Shown here piece after piece: positions 1 through 10,831 of a DNA stretch of 64,000 nucleotides. The stretch's first letter is position 1, and the number at the start of each line of letters is the position of its first letter. Location: NCBI GenBank assembly GCA_014925825.1, contig JACGCK010000170.1:1-64000 (forward strand). The letters are read 5' to 3'. The stretch is from Pholiota molesta. Taxonomy: Eukaryota > Basidiomycota > Agaricomycetes > Agaricales > Strophariaceae. The notes under the pieces were generated by a model. The model made no database searches, had not been told where the DNA came from, and was given only the letters and a program-made list of their open reading frames with translations. The position numbers were made by a program, and so were the translations under genes.

Positions 1-1028
1 TTGGCAAAATTATCAACGAGGTCGCCTCTGTCTTTCGGATCTGATCTAGAATGATATCCGGCGTAGCCATTGGGGGAACGATATCTGCGCGCTTGACCAC
101 GGGAGGAAACAGTCCAATAACAGCACAAGTGTACAACGGCACAGTGACCTCAAGAATAAATCCCATAGCGTGGAACGGTGGCATATGCATCGTTGGTACC
201 CGCGCCTGAGGATCCTGGCGAAAGTTGACGCAAACAGCTGCGAGGCACCATCAGCACAAAAAGGTCCAGAAGCATATGAGTGCTGTTACGCACGCGCTGT
301 GATATGTTCGACGAGGATTCTGTGGGATTTCGGAATCGGCTTCGGCAAGCCAGTACTTCCGGAGGAGTGCAAGTATACAGCGATATCAGTTGGCTTGATG
401 ACTGGCTGACAGCTGTCCCCCGAGATCGTCAAAGTATCAAACCCATCGTTAATAGGTGTATCGGAGAACTGGGGGTAAAGCTGATAGAGACTTGGTATTT
501 CCGTGATAGCGATCTCGTAGTTTGGGTCCGTATTCTTGAATTCAACTTCTACGCTTTCCATCAGGTCCTTGAGAGTCGTGCAAGTCGATACAATCGCATG
601 GGAGGAAGTCTTCTTCATGAGATGTGCGATCGCGGCCGGGGTGTTGCGAGGAGAGATAGGAAATGGCTGCGTACATATGTAAATTATCTTGAACATAAGG
701 TTTTGGAAAAGAAGAAAACACTTACCACAATGCCTGCAACTACCATACCAGTAACGACAGTTTGGTACACCAAGGTATCTACCAGCGCTATGATAGCGAC
801 AACTGGTCTGGAAGAAATATCAATTCGACGATCAAGAGCCCGGGGAACACGACGACAAGCTTGGGCGAAATCTTTGAAGGATAGTTCGGTTATGTCGTCG
901 GCGCCATCTTCCTTCCAAACGTAGATTGGCAGATCAGCATTGTGCTGCTCGTGAAAGGCAAGGGTGTCTGGTAAGAGTAGACTGCCGTCTATAGGTGGGA
1001 ATATAGGGTGGCTCTGGTTAGGTGACAT
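1..1028 (-). CDS. Adenylate-forming reductase (NRPS-like), N-terminal adenylation part, cut by window edge
   Basis: N-terminal part of an alpha-aminoadipate-reductase-like enzyme. Such enzymes activate a carboxylic acid as AMP ester, load it on a carrier domain and reduce it with NAD(P)H. Seen: ATG at 1028, exons 726-1028, 294-666 and 1-237, with introns of 59 and 56 bases that restore one frame. The protein opens with a PPIDGSLLLPDTLAFHEQHN-type start usual for basidiomycete members. It carries the AMP-binding core YLHSSGSTGLPKPIPKSHR near residue 195 and the following MHMPPFHAMGF motif. The rest (end of adenylation, carrier and NAD-binding domains) lies outside the window. A TATA box lies 54 bases upstream. 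A decayed second copy lies at 3786-4519 on the same strand. The substrate cannot be told. The family call is firm; the donor of intron 2 is slightly less sure. Confidence 0.88.
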
Positions 1029-1074
1029 TCGGATGGGAATTGTAAACTGAGGAGGTAGCTGGAGGTAGATGTGG

Positions 1075-1800
1075 AGGAGCCCTTTTATATTTATCTGATA
1101 TGTATCGGCTACTCTCCGCCGAACATATCGATAAACGAGTTGTACAACGTATTGACATTTCTGGAATTGCACGCGCGAGATGACGCGTGGAGGACCGGAC
1201 GATCTTTCGGTCTTCTACCGATGCTTCTTTATCCTCAATCAGCGATGCTGTGTCGTCCTTTCCACACCGTCTAGTCTTTGACAAATGTTCATAGTTATTT
1301 CGTGAGGTTACACTCTTGCAGTTGGTTCATAATCGCCAATGAATGCAAGGATGATAGGTCTTCCTAAGTGGCAAAGCACCTGTTTTTCGGTCCTTATCAC
1401 GTCGTTATCAAAAGTCAGTCAGATCATGGTTACCGACTCACTAAGGGGAAATTTGTCATGGGCGATATTTCGTTGCGCACTTGTGCGGTACCTTGCGGTA
1501 CTCGCGGCTCTGTCGTGGAGAAGACTGATTTTCCGGCGTATATCGTTGGAGATCGTTGGTAGCCTTCCAGGAGCTGTATTCAGCCTCAAAGAACGTGGCT
1601 CATTCGTTCTTACTGAATAGAAGGTCAACATACTAATATTCCAGCGGTCAGCAAAACGAGCTCGGCTGCTTTTACCCAGAGACGGCATTTTTTGGGCTTC
1701 CGATGGAAAGAAAGCAGAATAAAATGGAAAGTGGAGGCATAAGCTGCATATAACGCACGACGTTGGCGGAAAAACGTAAAGTAGCACCAATTGAGCACAA
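1075..1800. repeat. Diverged duplicated block, copy A (upstream region of the reductase)
   Basis: Aligns by eye in the same orientation with 4560-5230. Shared stretches include the segment starting GAACATA (1120 and 4604), the GACATTTCTGGAATTGCA segment (1153; GATATTTCTGAATTTGCA at 4632), the GACTGATTTTCCGG segment (about 1523; GGCTGATTTTCCGG at 4979), the TAGCCTTCCAGGAGC segment (1559; TAGCCTTTCAAGAGC at 5007) and the GAAAGAAAGCA segment (1706). Many substitutions and small gaps, so it is an old copy. No gene is seen inside it. Confidence 0.7.
1082..1089 (-). promoter_or_regulatory. TATA box of the adenylate-forming reductase
   Basis: TATAAAAG on the minus strand, 54 bases before the ATG at 1028. 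The surrounding sequence is the edge of the block duplicated near 4560, where the matching bases read CATAAAAA. Confidence 0.5.
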
Positions 1801-3785
1801 CGCAACGCACGTTCAGGGCGGAACAAAACTACTCAAAAAGTTCCGGATTTCGAAAGTCCGTGCATCACCCAAAAGCGGACAGTCCGCACGGACGGCACCA
1901 GCCGGCATCTCGCTGACAAAGCCGGATGGGCGCCTGCGGCACGACGTGTCGCCAACGCGTCGCGTTCAACTTTCGCGTACTCGATGTTGACTCGATGCCA
2001 CTGTCACGACTCACCACCGCCGCCACTCGGCCACTTCTTCGAGGACGGGACCGTCGCCCGATGTTATGCCACTCTGATACCTAGATGCGCGAGCCCCATT
2101 GACATCACTCCCTTCACAGAGCGGCGGGTCAAGACACCCACTGCCCTCTCCGCCACTTCCAAGTTTCCACCATCATCCACGGCTATCTAGACGAGGGCAA
2201 ATATTAAGATGGTTCTGGATACAAAGGAGGGGAAGCAGCTTTTGCAAAGCAGTAGGACCTGGATGTAAACCACTATTGGATCAGAGGCAGAGATCATCGA
2301 TTTTGCATCGATTTATATGGAAGCTTTGTAAATTGACACAACCCCAGTAACATAGATCTGTACAGATTGTGTTTGTGAGAGTATAAAACTAGAGGCCTAT
2401 TCTGTTTGAGCAGAACAAAAAAACATTTATTTAAATAAAGTACAAATGAATATAATAAAAAACTAGGTTGAAGCCAGAGCCCCAGGGGGTAGACTTCGTG
2501 TAGACTCATTGGATAAAATATCAGGTCATCGTAGCCTTTTCAACCAGTGACTACTAATGGTTCTAACAATAAAATAATACCTTGATAATACCCACTGCTT
2601 CTACACGGGTCTCATTCTCAATCACATCTAGTATTGCGCACAAATTGCGCAATGTTATCATCCCTAAGGCTCGCGCTTGCACTGTGCGCCACCCGCCTTC
2701 CCTGATGTGGCTGCTTGTGGCATCTCCCACCAGCCCGCCTGCCACTCCTTATCAATCGCCGGTAAGAGCGTGTCCATTTTCGGAATCCTTTTTGTAGGCT
2801 GTACGACGTACTACATCGAGAGCAGCCATCGCGACCCCACGCCGCACGTTGGAGCCCACATCGCCCGTCGGAAGGAATAGCAGGGTCTAGGCGATGTTGT
2901 TAGTTGCACACTGCGCAGTTTTCGCGAGGAAGGAAAGCATTCAGATTGCATTCAGAGGAATAAGTACTGACGCCAAAACCACTATTAGCAATAAGTATTC
3001 AATACGAGAAAGAGGACCTCCAGCAACGCGGCACGCCCGCCGCCAGCCATGTGACTGTCCGGACGGAGTCCGTGCGGACAGACGGATGCATGGACTTCAA
3101 ACTACTGGTGGCGGTGCAATATCCGACTTCCGGTCTATAACATCCGATTCCGGAGGGGCCGGCCGGCCGTACAACGGCATATGATCACATGATACTGAAC
3201 AAAAACATAAAGCGTCGAGCGAGCGCGCGCAGTGCGCAGTGCGCACAGATTTTGAGCGTACGCACTATGAGGCGCTACAGGCTGAAAGTTCAATTTGAGC
3301 TTGTTCTGTTGTACATAGTCAGGCGGTGCCACGGGAGAGTTAGAGATGTACAGGAAGCGGTGGCAGGCCACTACAAACACTGATGCTTAAGGATCTTAGA
3401 TGGCTTCCAGTGGCGCGTATACTCATATTCAACTTATCATAAAGCTGCCCTAGTACCAATGCATCAATAAAGCGGAGATGTATATGCAAACTGAGTGGCA
3501 CAAGCACTGGACGAAAATCGCTGAGCTAGTAAGAGTACATCTAAGTGAATGTCACTGTCGACGAAGAGTGAATTACGCAGACAGTCAAGACAGAACTTGA
3601 AGTGATGTTCTAGTTGATGTGCGATAAAAAGGCGCTTTATACATAGTTATTTGCAGAGGACAGGTTTTAATACTGGGTTGGAATTTCGTTCATAGCACAC
3701 CGAAGCTTCCAGGGAACAGTGGTAATACCGAGAGTTGTGGTGGAAGTCGCGCAGGAGTAAGAAAAACCTGACTGGAAAGAGGACC
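1801..3785. other. Intergenic, no gene recognised
   Basis: Only short unspliceable reading frames. Contains a GC-rich patch with self-complementary GGACAGTCCG near 1878, the similar GTCCGGACGG near 3056, GGCCGGCCGG near 3157, and alternating GCGC/GTGCGCA near 3220-3246. These look like remnants of old repeats rather than genes. Nothing functional is supported. Confidence 0.5.
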
Positions 3786-4519
3786 TCAATCGAATAGCCC
3801 AGCCGCAGCCCAATATCGCATCCATTTATCTACATCATCTTCCGTCAGAATGGGTAGAGTCCCGAAACCATTGTTGATCGATTGCATTTTCTTCGTCGCG
3901 AAGATGGCTGTGCCAAGCGCTTCAGAATTCGGGGTAAATCGTTCAGAGCACCCTTGGCCAGATTTTTGAAGAAGTCAAGGATTTTGATAGCAGGCTATGA
4001 GTGTAATTTTTTGTGAAATTCAAAAGGAACGGAAAGTTTGGATTTGAAACTTACGATATCTGCCATGTCTTTTGGCGTTACAGGCGAGCTACGGCTTTCT
4101 AGCTTGGAGAACCACTCCTGAAAAGGGTAGTAATCCAAGAGAAACACCGCGACTGCTCTTGAGTGATGCTTCGATGTGCTTGATCACAAGGTTCCATTCA
4201 ATAACATTTGGGTGAACGATATCCAGAGCGCCGAGCGGGTGGATATTGATTATCTCAACGCAATATGTAAGTTGAATAACGGCGTCAATTGGAAGCCACG
4301 AAATCATCTTTGCAACGATATCAACAACTGGTTCTCAAAAATCGAGGATAATGTACTCACTCCATTAGCATTTGGCAAAGCTCCAAGCGAAATGCTTGAT
4401 ATCACAAAAATTGGAACCCAGTCCGAAGTAGCCCAGGCACCACTATGTGATCCAGTTATTTGCCCAATTCTAAGAGACGTCGCAGTCAAACCACAGGTTG
4501 CAAAGATGCTTCTGAGTAG
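3786..4519 (-). pseudogene. Remnant of an adenylate-forming reductase: last three exons only, two frame breaks
   Basis: Three exons at 4361-4519, 4055-4307 and 3786-3994 encode the end of the NAD-binding (thioester-reductase) domain: TSLRIGQITG, GAWATSDWVPI, SWLPIDAV, HPNVIEW, PFQEWFSKLE and the C-terminal DVDKWMRYWAAAGLF before TGA. Introns have normal GTGAGT/AAAG and GTAAGT/TAG ends. The frame is broken at the four-A run 4121-4124 (one base too many in PF|QEW) and near the three-C run 3951-3953 (one base short). Upstream of 4519 no adenylation or carrier domain follows; the sequence goes straight into the promoter-like duplicated block at 4560. So about 2.5-3 kb of coding sequence is missing. 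This is a dead paralog of the gene at 1-1028 or of a close relative. Confidence 0.85.
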
Positions 4520-4559
4520 CTGAGATCATCGGTTGTGAATAAAAATTTTAGGAAATAGA

Positions 4560-5230
4560 GGTGGTTTTTATGTTTGCCTTAGACCTATCGGCAGGTCCTG
4601 CGCAGAACATAACTGACATGTGAGTTGTGTTGATATTTCTGAATTTGCATGGCATGAGGTGAATGGGCGATCTTTTCGACCTTCCAACGAGGGGCTTCCC
4701 CTTCCAAAAGCACTGATGCGCTGAGTGTCGTCGCCTCCACGCTGTCAAGTCTGCAACGAACGTTCACGATTATCTGGGTGAGCGCGACAGCTCTACATTT
4801 GTTCTACATCTGCCAGTAAAAGCATGTTCCCTACATGTCGGACCGGATTTCTGTTTCCTAATCGTCCAGAGGTTAGTCATAAAATAGATCATGGTTGCCA
4901 ACTCACTATGAGGGAATTTGTATGATTGGGGGATAGTTCAGTAGGCACTTGTTGCGGTGCCACGGCTTCGTAGAGAAGGCTGATTTTCCGGTGGGTATCG
5001 TGGGTAGCCTTTCAAGAGCTATATCCAGTACCAAAGATCCGAGAACGTGAATGGGAGGTCAACTTCGTGCATTCAGCTACACGACCCAAACACGACCTCC
5101 GTTGCGTTTAGCCAAAGACAAGTTGGCATATTGACGACTCGACGGAGAGAAAGCAAAATAAATGAAGAAATAGGAGCTATAAGCTGTATAGAGTGCATGA
5201 TGTCAGGGAAAAACCGGTGGATAGCGCGCT
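4560..5230. repeat. Diverged duplicated block, copy B
   Basis: Partner of 1075-1800 in the same orientation. In copy A this block is the 5' flank of the reductase. Here it abuts the surviving 3' exons of the pseudogene, which marks the deletion junction between about 4520 and 4570. Confidence 0.7.
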
Positions 5231-6386
5231 CTGAACAGCGCTGACAGCGCTGAGGACACCGTCAGTTACTAGTAGAACATTGAAGTTAGAACGCAAAGTC
5301 TAACACTCCGATTGGTGGCGGTGCACCGGCACGTGGCACGCGCGTAGATTTTGACAAGCGAGCATAACGCGGCTCAAACTTCGACGTCAACCTTGTTTGT
5401 CGTATCTGTCGCAGTGGCATTCGTGTATCGACAGTGAGCCTACCCTACTCACCGCTGACATTGATCTTCATACTAATGATACTGCCGTTGCGACTGATAT
5501 ATAGGAAATAATCACGTTTCTGGACAGTAATCTCTTTCTAGAGTCTACACTGAGTCTACGTCGCAACCTTTTCACCTGTATAATTTGATTATGCTGAACC
5601 AGCCCCGTCATCTGGGAGGCGGATGCAGAACTAGTAATAAAACGCATGGAGTACATCAAAGCCATAGAGTTCGATGCTTCGGAAGACCTTCCTAACTTGA
5701 CTGCGCGCAACTGTGTTCTCTACGCTCTTAACAATATTGATGTTCCTCCCAGGATGCGGACCCAAACTGCAGCTATTTCTCAGTACAAGGCCGGGTTTGA
5801 CCAATACCTTCAGTCGCTCTTCACGTTTTGTATAACCCTGCAAACTCGAGCTATATTATGATGGTTTCGAAATCTTGTATGTTGATCAGGTGATGGTGCG
5901 CGTCGCGTCGCGTCTAATCTTGGGTCTTCTCGATGGCTGAACTTCTTGATCCTGTTGATGACCGTTAAGTCGGACGAAGATTCAACTAATGACTCGATCT
6001 TGACTCCAACGATTCCTCGAGGCCCACTATTTTCTATCCGCCGTGCTACCATATCACAAATAAGCTCGTCTGACCACGTTGCGCCATTCTAGTTGGGGCG
6101 CGGACACCATGAGCCCTGTGCTGGGTGGCTACTGTGTTCCGCAAGAAGCTAGAATAATGCAGCGGAATGTTTTGGGTAGAGCGGAGTCGGGACGGCGTTG
6201 GTGCTTCTGGCCGAAAAAGGATGGGGAGTTGCTTCTTCCAGAGCTTAAGGAATGTCTGTTGTGACGTTACTGCTATCTCCCAGATCCCGTCTCCTCCCTT
6301 TTCCTTCCGCCGTTTGTCTCTCTTGTTTTCACACCCCCATCATCCCTTTCTCCTCCCTCCACCACCATCTCTCGCCGTCGTCGCTC
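5231..6386. other. Intergenic and 5' flank of the DUF6533 gene
   Basis: No convincing gene. The last 100 bases are a C/T-rich tract (CTCCCTTTTCC type) as often found just before basidiomycete start codons. The small frames at 5646-5861 and 5810-6052 show no family motif or splice logic. Confidence 0.45.
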
Positions 6387-8463
6387 ATGTCGGACCAGGA
6401 CTCCCAGACCGCGGAGCATTTCATCTATGTCACTCAAGTATACTTTTGTGGTACGTATCCTTGACCTCACCGCCAACGATTCCAGTCTCATCCGAGGATT
6501 TTACAGCCATGTGTACCTGCGCCAGCTTTTCTTCTCCGTTTTCCCTCTTTCTGATGCTTGTCGTTTTGACATTGTAGACGCTGTGGTCATCTGGGACTGG
6601 ATCATTAGTCTTCCCAGAGAATACCGCTTCGTACGTCGCACATGCTCTTTTCTGTCTTCGCGCATATACTGATCATTATTCGTCCTGTTGCGCAGGTCTG
6701 GAACACTCGTTGGACTCCAGTCAAGATGGCCTATCTCTTCTGCCGGTAAGTATATGCGGCATTTTGATTGAACTTTACATAACTCAGAACGCCCCAGCTA
6801 TTGGGTCATTATCGTTGTACCCTATTTGCTATATTGTTTCGTCGTGGACCATACGTTAGAAACATGTCAGCGGATATACAAAGTGCGTATTATACTACTG
6901 TTCACCTAATGTCGCGCATATATTCACTTTAAATTTTATTTTAGATCCCTGTGGCCCTTGCGATGTGGAATCAAGTAGGCTCGGAATGTAGGTCGACTTA
7001 CGACGCTGCGCGTTCTGAACCACTCACCAATTCGATGTAGCTGTGCTGTTGATTCGTACATACGCATTCTTCAGCAGGAATGTATATGTCCTGTTCTTCT
7101 TACTTTCAGCACTCTCCGGGGTTGTTGCCTACCAACTTTACGTTGACACTACGCAGATGTTGTGTAAGCAGTCATCTAAACACTTCTCTGGTCGTTGCTG
7201 ACCCAAACTGTTCGCTTAGTGCTCCCTTTCACCGAACCACCGTTTGTGAGTAAAGTTCCTTCCTTGCATGAAATATACTAATGGCCATCCCACAGGGCCC
7301 CTGTTTTCCTATGTCTAAACCGCATTCGGCCCATTTATTAGGTGAGGATTGTCTTTTGACTCCATCGCATATCAAAATTTGACTCTGTTCCCAATAAATA
7401 GGCTTCTTTGTAAGCATTCATATCTCACCGACCGCGAAGCCATAACCTAAGTGATATTCTTGATGTAGATCGCACCTCTCCTCTTTGATACAGTTGTCAC
7501 GTCCATGACGGTTTGGAAAGCGTTTAACATCCGCAGACGCAATGGGGGACCGAATAGTCGCTTGATTCAGACATTCCTTCGCGAGGGTTCGTGTTTATTC
7601 GATTCATCGAAACTTAGGCTCACATACCACTACTTAGGTGTATTTTATTATATTCTGATTTCTATCGCGAACTTGGTGAATAAATTTTAGCTTCCTATTT
7701 TTTGTTTCCTAACGCCTATTTTCTCGCAGATCAACGGCGTTTTCTATTTACAGTGCGTGCTGTGGTCCCTAAATTATCAATTAATCTCTGACCTTACTCT
7801 TGGGGTCGTCATTTAGACCACGTCAAGTCATCTCGGCCATCAATATTCCTTTGAGCGTCATGCTTGGTCCTGTCTTTGCCTGTCGTCTGGTTAGTATAGC
7901 ATATATTTGCATCTGCATGTCAATTTACGAGCTTTTTTATTTGACAGATTCTTGACCTTCGCGAACGCGGTTCCGAGACTGTCTCGCACTCTGAAGGCAG
8001 TGGGATTGCCGCTTTCACGACGAAATCAATGACCCAACAAGGATCTCCTTACACTCCACCTGGTCACCGCAGCAAAACTGGGAGCCGATACCGGAACCGT
8101 GGTGTTGTCAGCACCATTGGCTCCAATGTGGTACTCACGACACTGGGAAGCATCCATCCAGATCATATGGACATCGACATCGAGCGTGACGTGGTTGAAA
8201 TGGAAGAAATTCGCCTTGGATTGGGCATGGATCTCGGAAACCTGAGTACAGCAATCGGCGGCGATGACGGTGAACCTCTGCCAGAGGGAGAAGGCCATCG
8301 GGGTCGTCGGCGAGGAAGCCCTGCGCCCGCTTATTATTCTTTGGAGATGGGATTTCGATCAAACAGGGAGCGATCGCCTTCGCCTAGTGTTGCAGCGCAG
8401 TCCATCGCTCATTCGGTCGCTGAGGGCATCAGAATCGACGTCGAACAGGCAACAAGCTCTTAA
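6387..8463 (+). CDS. DUF6533-domain seven-helix membrane protein
   Basis: A 421-residue membrane protein of a large basidiomycete-specific family without known function. Exons: 6387-6450, 6578-6630, 6696-6745, 6798-6882, 6945-6987, 7041-7163, 7220-7245, 7296-7341, 7402-7409, 7469-7586, 7638-7675, 7730-7752, 7817-7889 and 7948-8463. All junctions keep frame with GT-AG ends. Exon 9 is only eight bases. The N-terminus carries the DUF6533 signature WDWIISLPREYRFVW with KMAYLFCRYWV. About seven hydrophobic helices follow, with LLIRTYAFF, GVFYYILISIANL and PRQVISAINIPLSVML motifs. The last exon (about 172 residues) is a hydrophilic, probably cytosolic tail rich in Gly, Arg and Ser. The start at 6387 fits because the signature begins soon after it. 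Expected in plasma or internal membrane; role unknown. Confidence 0.9.
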
Positions 8464-9470
8464 CTACGCTGGCTTAGATCTGGCTCTACGTTGGAACGGT
8501 GTACATTGACTTCAAGCCCTGGAACAAGATATCTCATCCTGCTCTGCAAGCGCCAACAAGGATTCGACGCACAGTTTTGGTCAACATCGTTCTTCTCCGA
8601 CGTACGCTTTTCGCCTCCATTCATTTCCCTTTTCTTGTGGGATGGCATGTTATTTTCTGGCTCCAAATTCATTACTATTCCTTCATCTTGTTTTTCTACA
8701 CTTTTGCCGCATTCTTTTCGCTCTTTTGAGCTGTCATACCTGTTTTTCTGTACGCATATGTTCGACCTCTTCCCATTTTTTCATTGGTGTATTACTAGCT
8801 CGCATTCACATTTCCTTTTGTGTTCATTTCTAATTTGGTTTTCGTTTGGTTATTCCAGCTCATATTCTTATAGCACACGACTTTTTTGGAGGGGCGTTTC
8901 AACCCATGGCTGCTGGTACTACGTTGCATTTTCGTGTCAGGATGGTTCAGCCCTAATAGTGTTTCGCAATACTTCTAGTATCTCGGCGTTTTATATTCTA
9001 TCAATCCGCTCTTTTCCTTCCGATGGTGGTCGCATTTTGCGTTCTGCCTGCTCTTTCACTAGAAACCTTCAGCTCTTGTCGTGTTTCAGCATTCTTTTTT
9101 TCCCATCAGTTCAAAGTTCAACCCAAAAGACTACGCATATCGTTACTTTTCCTAGAAGTTGTTCAAGTTCTACTCGCTATCATCGACTTACCTACATGCA
9201 TTGATAGTATATGCGCATAAATGTCATAAAATTGTTTTGTACTTACGCCTTTTTGGCCTTGTACGACAAATCATCTATGATTAGCGCTGTATTAGCGCCC
9301 GAGCTCATCTCAATCTATAAATAGAATTTAAATCATATATACGACCGTTGTTTTTCCATCTCAGTGAGCAAAGTTTGGGAAGAAGACTGTTGATAAGTAC
9401 GAGTTTCGGAAAGTCCATAGATATCCGATACATCATTGTTTCTCTACAAGCACTTTGTGGTATAAGGTGC
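8464..9470. other. T-rich intergenic region and 3' flank
   Basis: Strongly T-rich on the plus strand from about 8590 to 9200, as in a long 3' untranslated region. A 237-codon open frame here (8491-9204) is a by-product of that composition: it encodes runs of Phe and Ser with no domain. Confidence 0.5.
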
Positions 9471-10242
9471 TTAAGAAGAATAAGCGGGTGGTATGGAAAA
9501 CATGGCGTTGAAATGTGGCGCATCTCGCCTTAATTCTAGCAAAATCTTAGATACCTGCACAGAAAAAACTTTCGTTAGAGAATCACGATGCGTATGTAGA
9601 TATGAACCATCTCTACTTGCCTCGGCATGGGTTTCTGCGGCGTGCAAAACCCCCCCGGTAAGCTCATACGCTCTTTGTGCCTCAGCTTGTATCGGCCCTT
9701 GAATACAGGCACCTCTTCGGTGGACGAGAGCTTGAACATGGGTGGCGGGACCGGTGCTGGGAAGTACTGCTTGATCGGAGCCACGGATAGGTCGATGAGG
9801 GGCTCGTCGCTGAAGTACAGGCGTTTCAGTTGGGGGGTGGCGTCGCGTCTGCCCGGACGTGCATCGGGCTCGGAGGTCGCGGGGCGGGCGCTGGCGCCGC
9901 CGCACGTCTGCGGGACTCCGATATGGGAGTGGGGGTGGGGGGAGAGTCAGGCACGCGTGCGAGAAGGGGTGTGCCGGATGAGAGGGTGGGGAAGGTGATG
10001 CTCGTGCGGATGTCCTCCGGGGCCCCTGCGTCGCCGTCCTCGGGCGGGATGAGGCGGAGTGTGGGGGTGGAGAGCGACGCCTTTCTGTAGTACGGCTTCT
10101 GCTTCCGGGCTGGGGTCGCGGAACTTGGACGCGGCTCGGTCATGAAGCCTTCATGCTTGGGGTGGGGGCGCAGGAGATGGGCCCAGCGCGACTTGGACGG
10201 CGTGAAGTAGGAGGGCATCAGAAGCGGCTGGGGCTTCTGCAT
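9471..10242 (-). CDS. Small proline-rich protein of unknown function, frame interrupted at a C6 run
   Basis: Not recognised. The first part (from ATG 10242) starts MQKPQPLLMPSYFTPSKSRW and is rich in Pro, Ala and Arg. The frame stops at the six-C run (plus-strand G run 9832-9837). One extra C would join it to the next frame, which reads QLKRLYFSDEPLIDL and VAPIKQYFPAPVPPPMFKLS and looks like real coding. A 62-base intron (9555-9616, GTAGAG...TGCAG, branch-like CTAAC) leads to the last exon 9471-9554, ending FNAMFSIPPAYSS. An in-frame stretch before 10242 (LYIIRESW after a CAG acceptor) hints at an upstream exon, so the true start may lie further out. Either the run is misread or the gene is newly broken. 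About 255 residues if repaired. Confidence 0.6.
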
Positions 10243-10831
10243 CCAAGACTCGCGGATAATATAAAGCTGCAGGGGGGTTCAGATCTCCCACCGATGGGTG
10301 TATTGCGAATCAGACGAGGCTAGAGTGTGGGGTGTGTTTCGGACCTGCATATCTTGGCTGAGGAGAATATGCGTGGTCAAGCTGCTCGGGCATTTAAGAA
10401 TGTTAGCAGACTTGATGGATGCTACAGGAAAAAAGAGAGACGATGACAGCTGGATGGCTATGGCAAATCGAGTAGTTCGGTCAATTACGATGCTTTCAAG
10501 AGAAAACATGACTAAAAATAAAAGTACCCAGATTTTTTGCATGTCAGTTTGAACTTTGAAATATCGTCCCCTGGGTGTACCGCTAGGTAATGGACACTAG
10601 GAGGAGTGCAGAATGGCCGACTACCTGATTGTAGTACGAAATGGCGGGTTAAAGTTTGTCGGTGCTTGAAGTTCACCGTCAAAGTTGTAACCGAGGCTGG
10701 GAAAAAGGTTTTTCGTTGACTTGACAGTCACGGTCATCTGTCCGCCACCATGCAAAAGCCAATTGCCAACCAACCACTTCACAAACACCCAAAGCCGGTG
10801 AACAACTGCTTCGACTCTACATCTTACGGTG
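10243..10831. other. Intergenic between divergent genes
   Basis: Shared 5' region of the minus-strand unknown and the plus-strand 764-residue gene. It may hold a first exon of the former (see that entry). No further gene seen. Confidence 0.4.

Noticed and set aside
1..5230. Reductase genes as part of a secondary-metabolite cluster
   Set aside because: Neighbouring genes (DUF6533, unknowns, housekeeping) give no tailoring enzymes close by; the glycosyltransferases and amine oxidase are far away and interrupted by housekeeping genes.
8491..9204. 237-codon plus-strand frame
   Set aside because: Product is Phe/Ser-rich from a T-rich 3' region, with no domain, and lies right after a complete gene.
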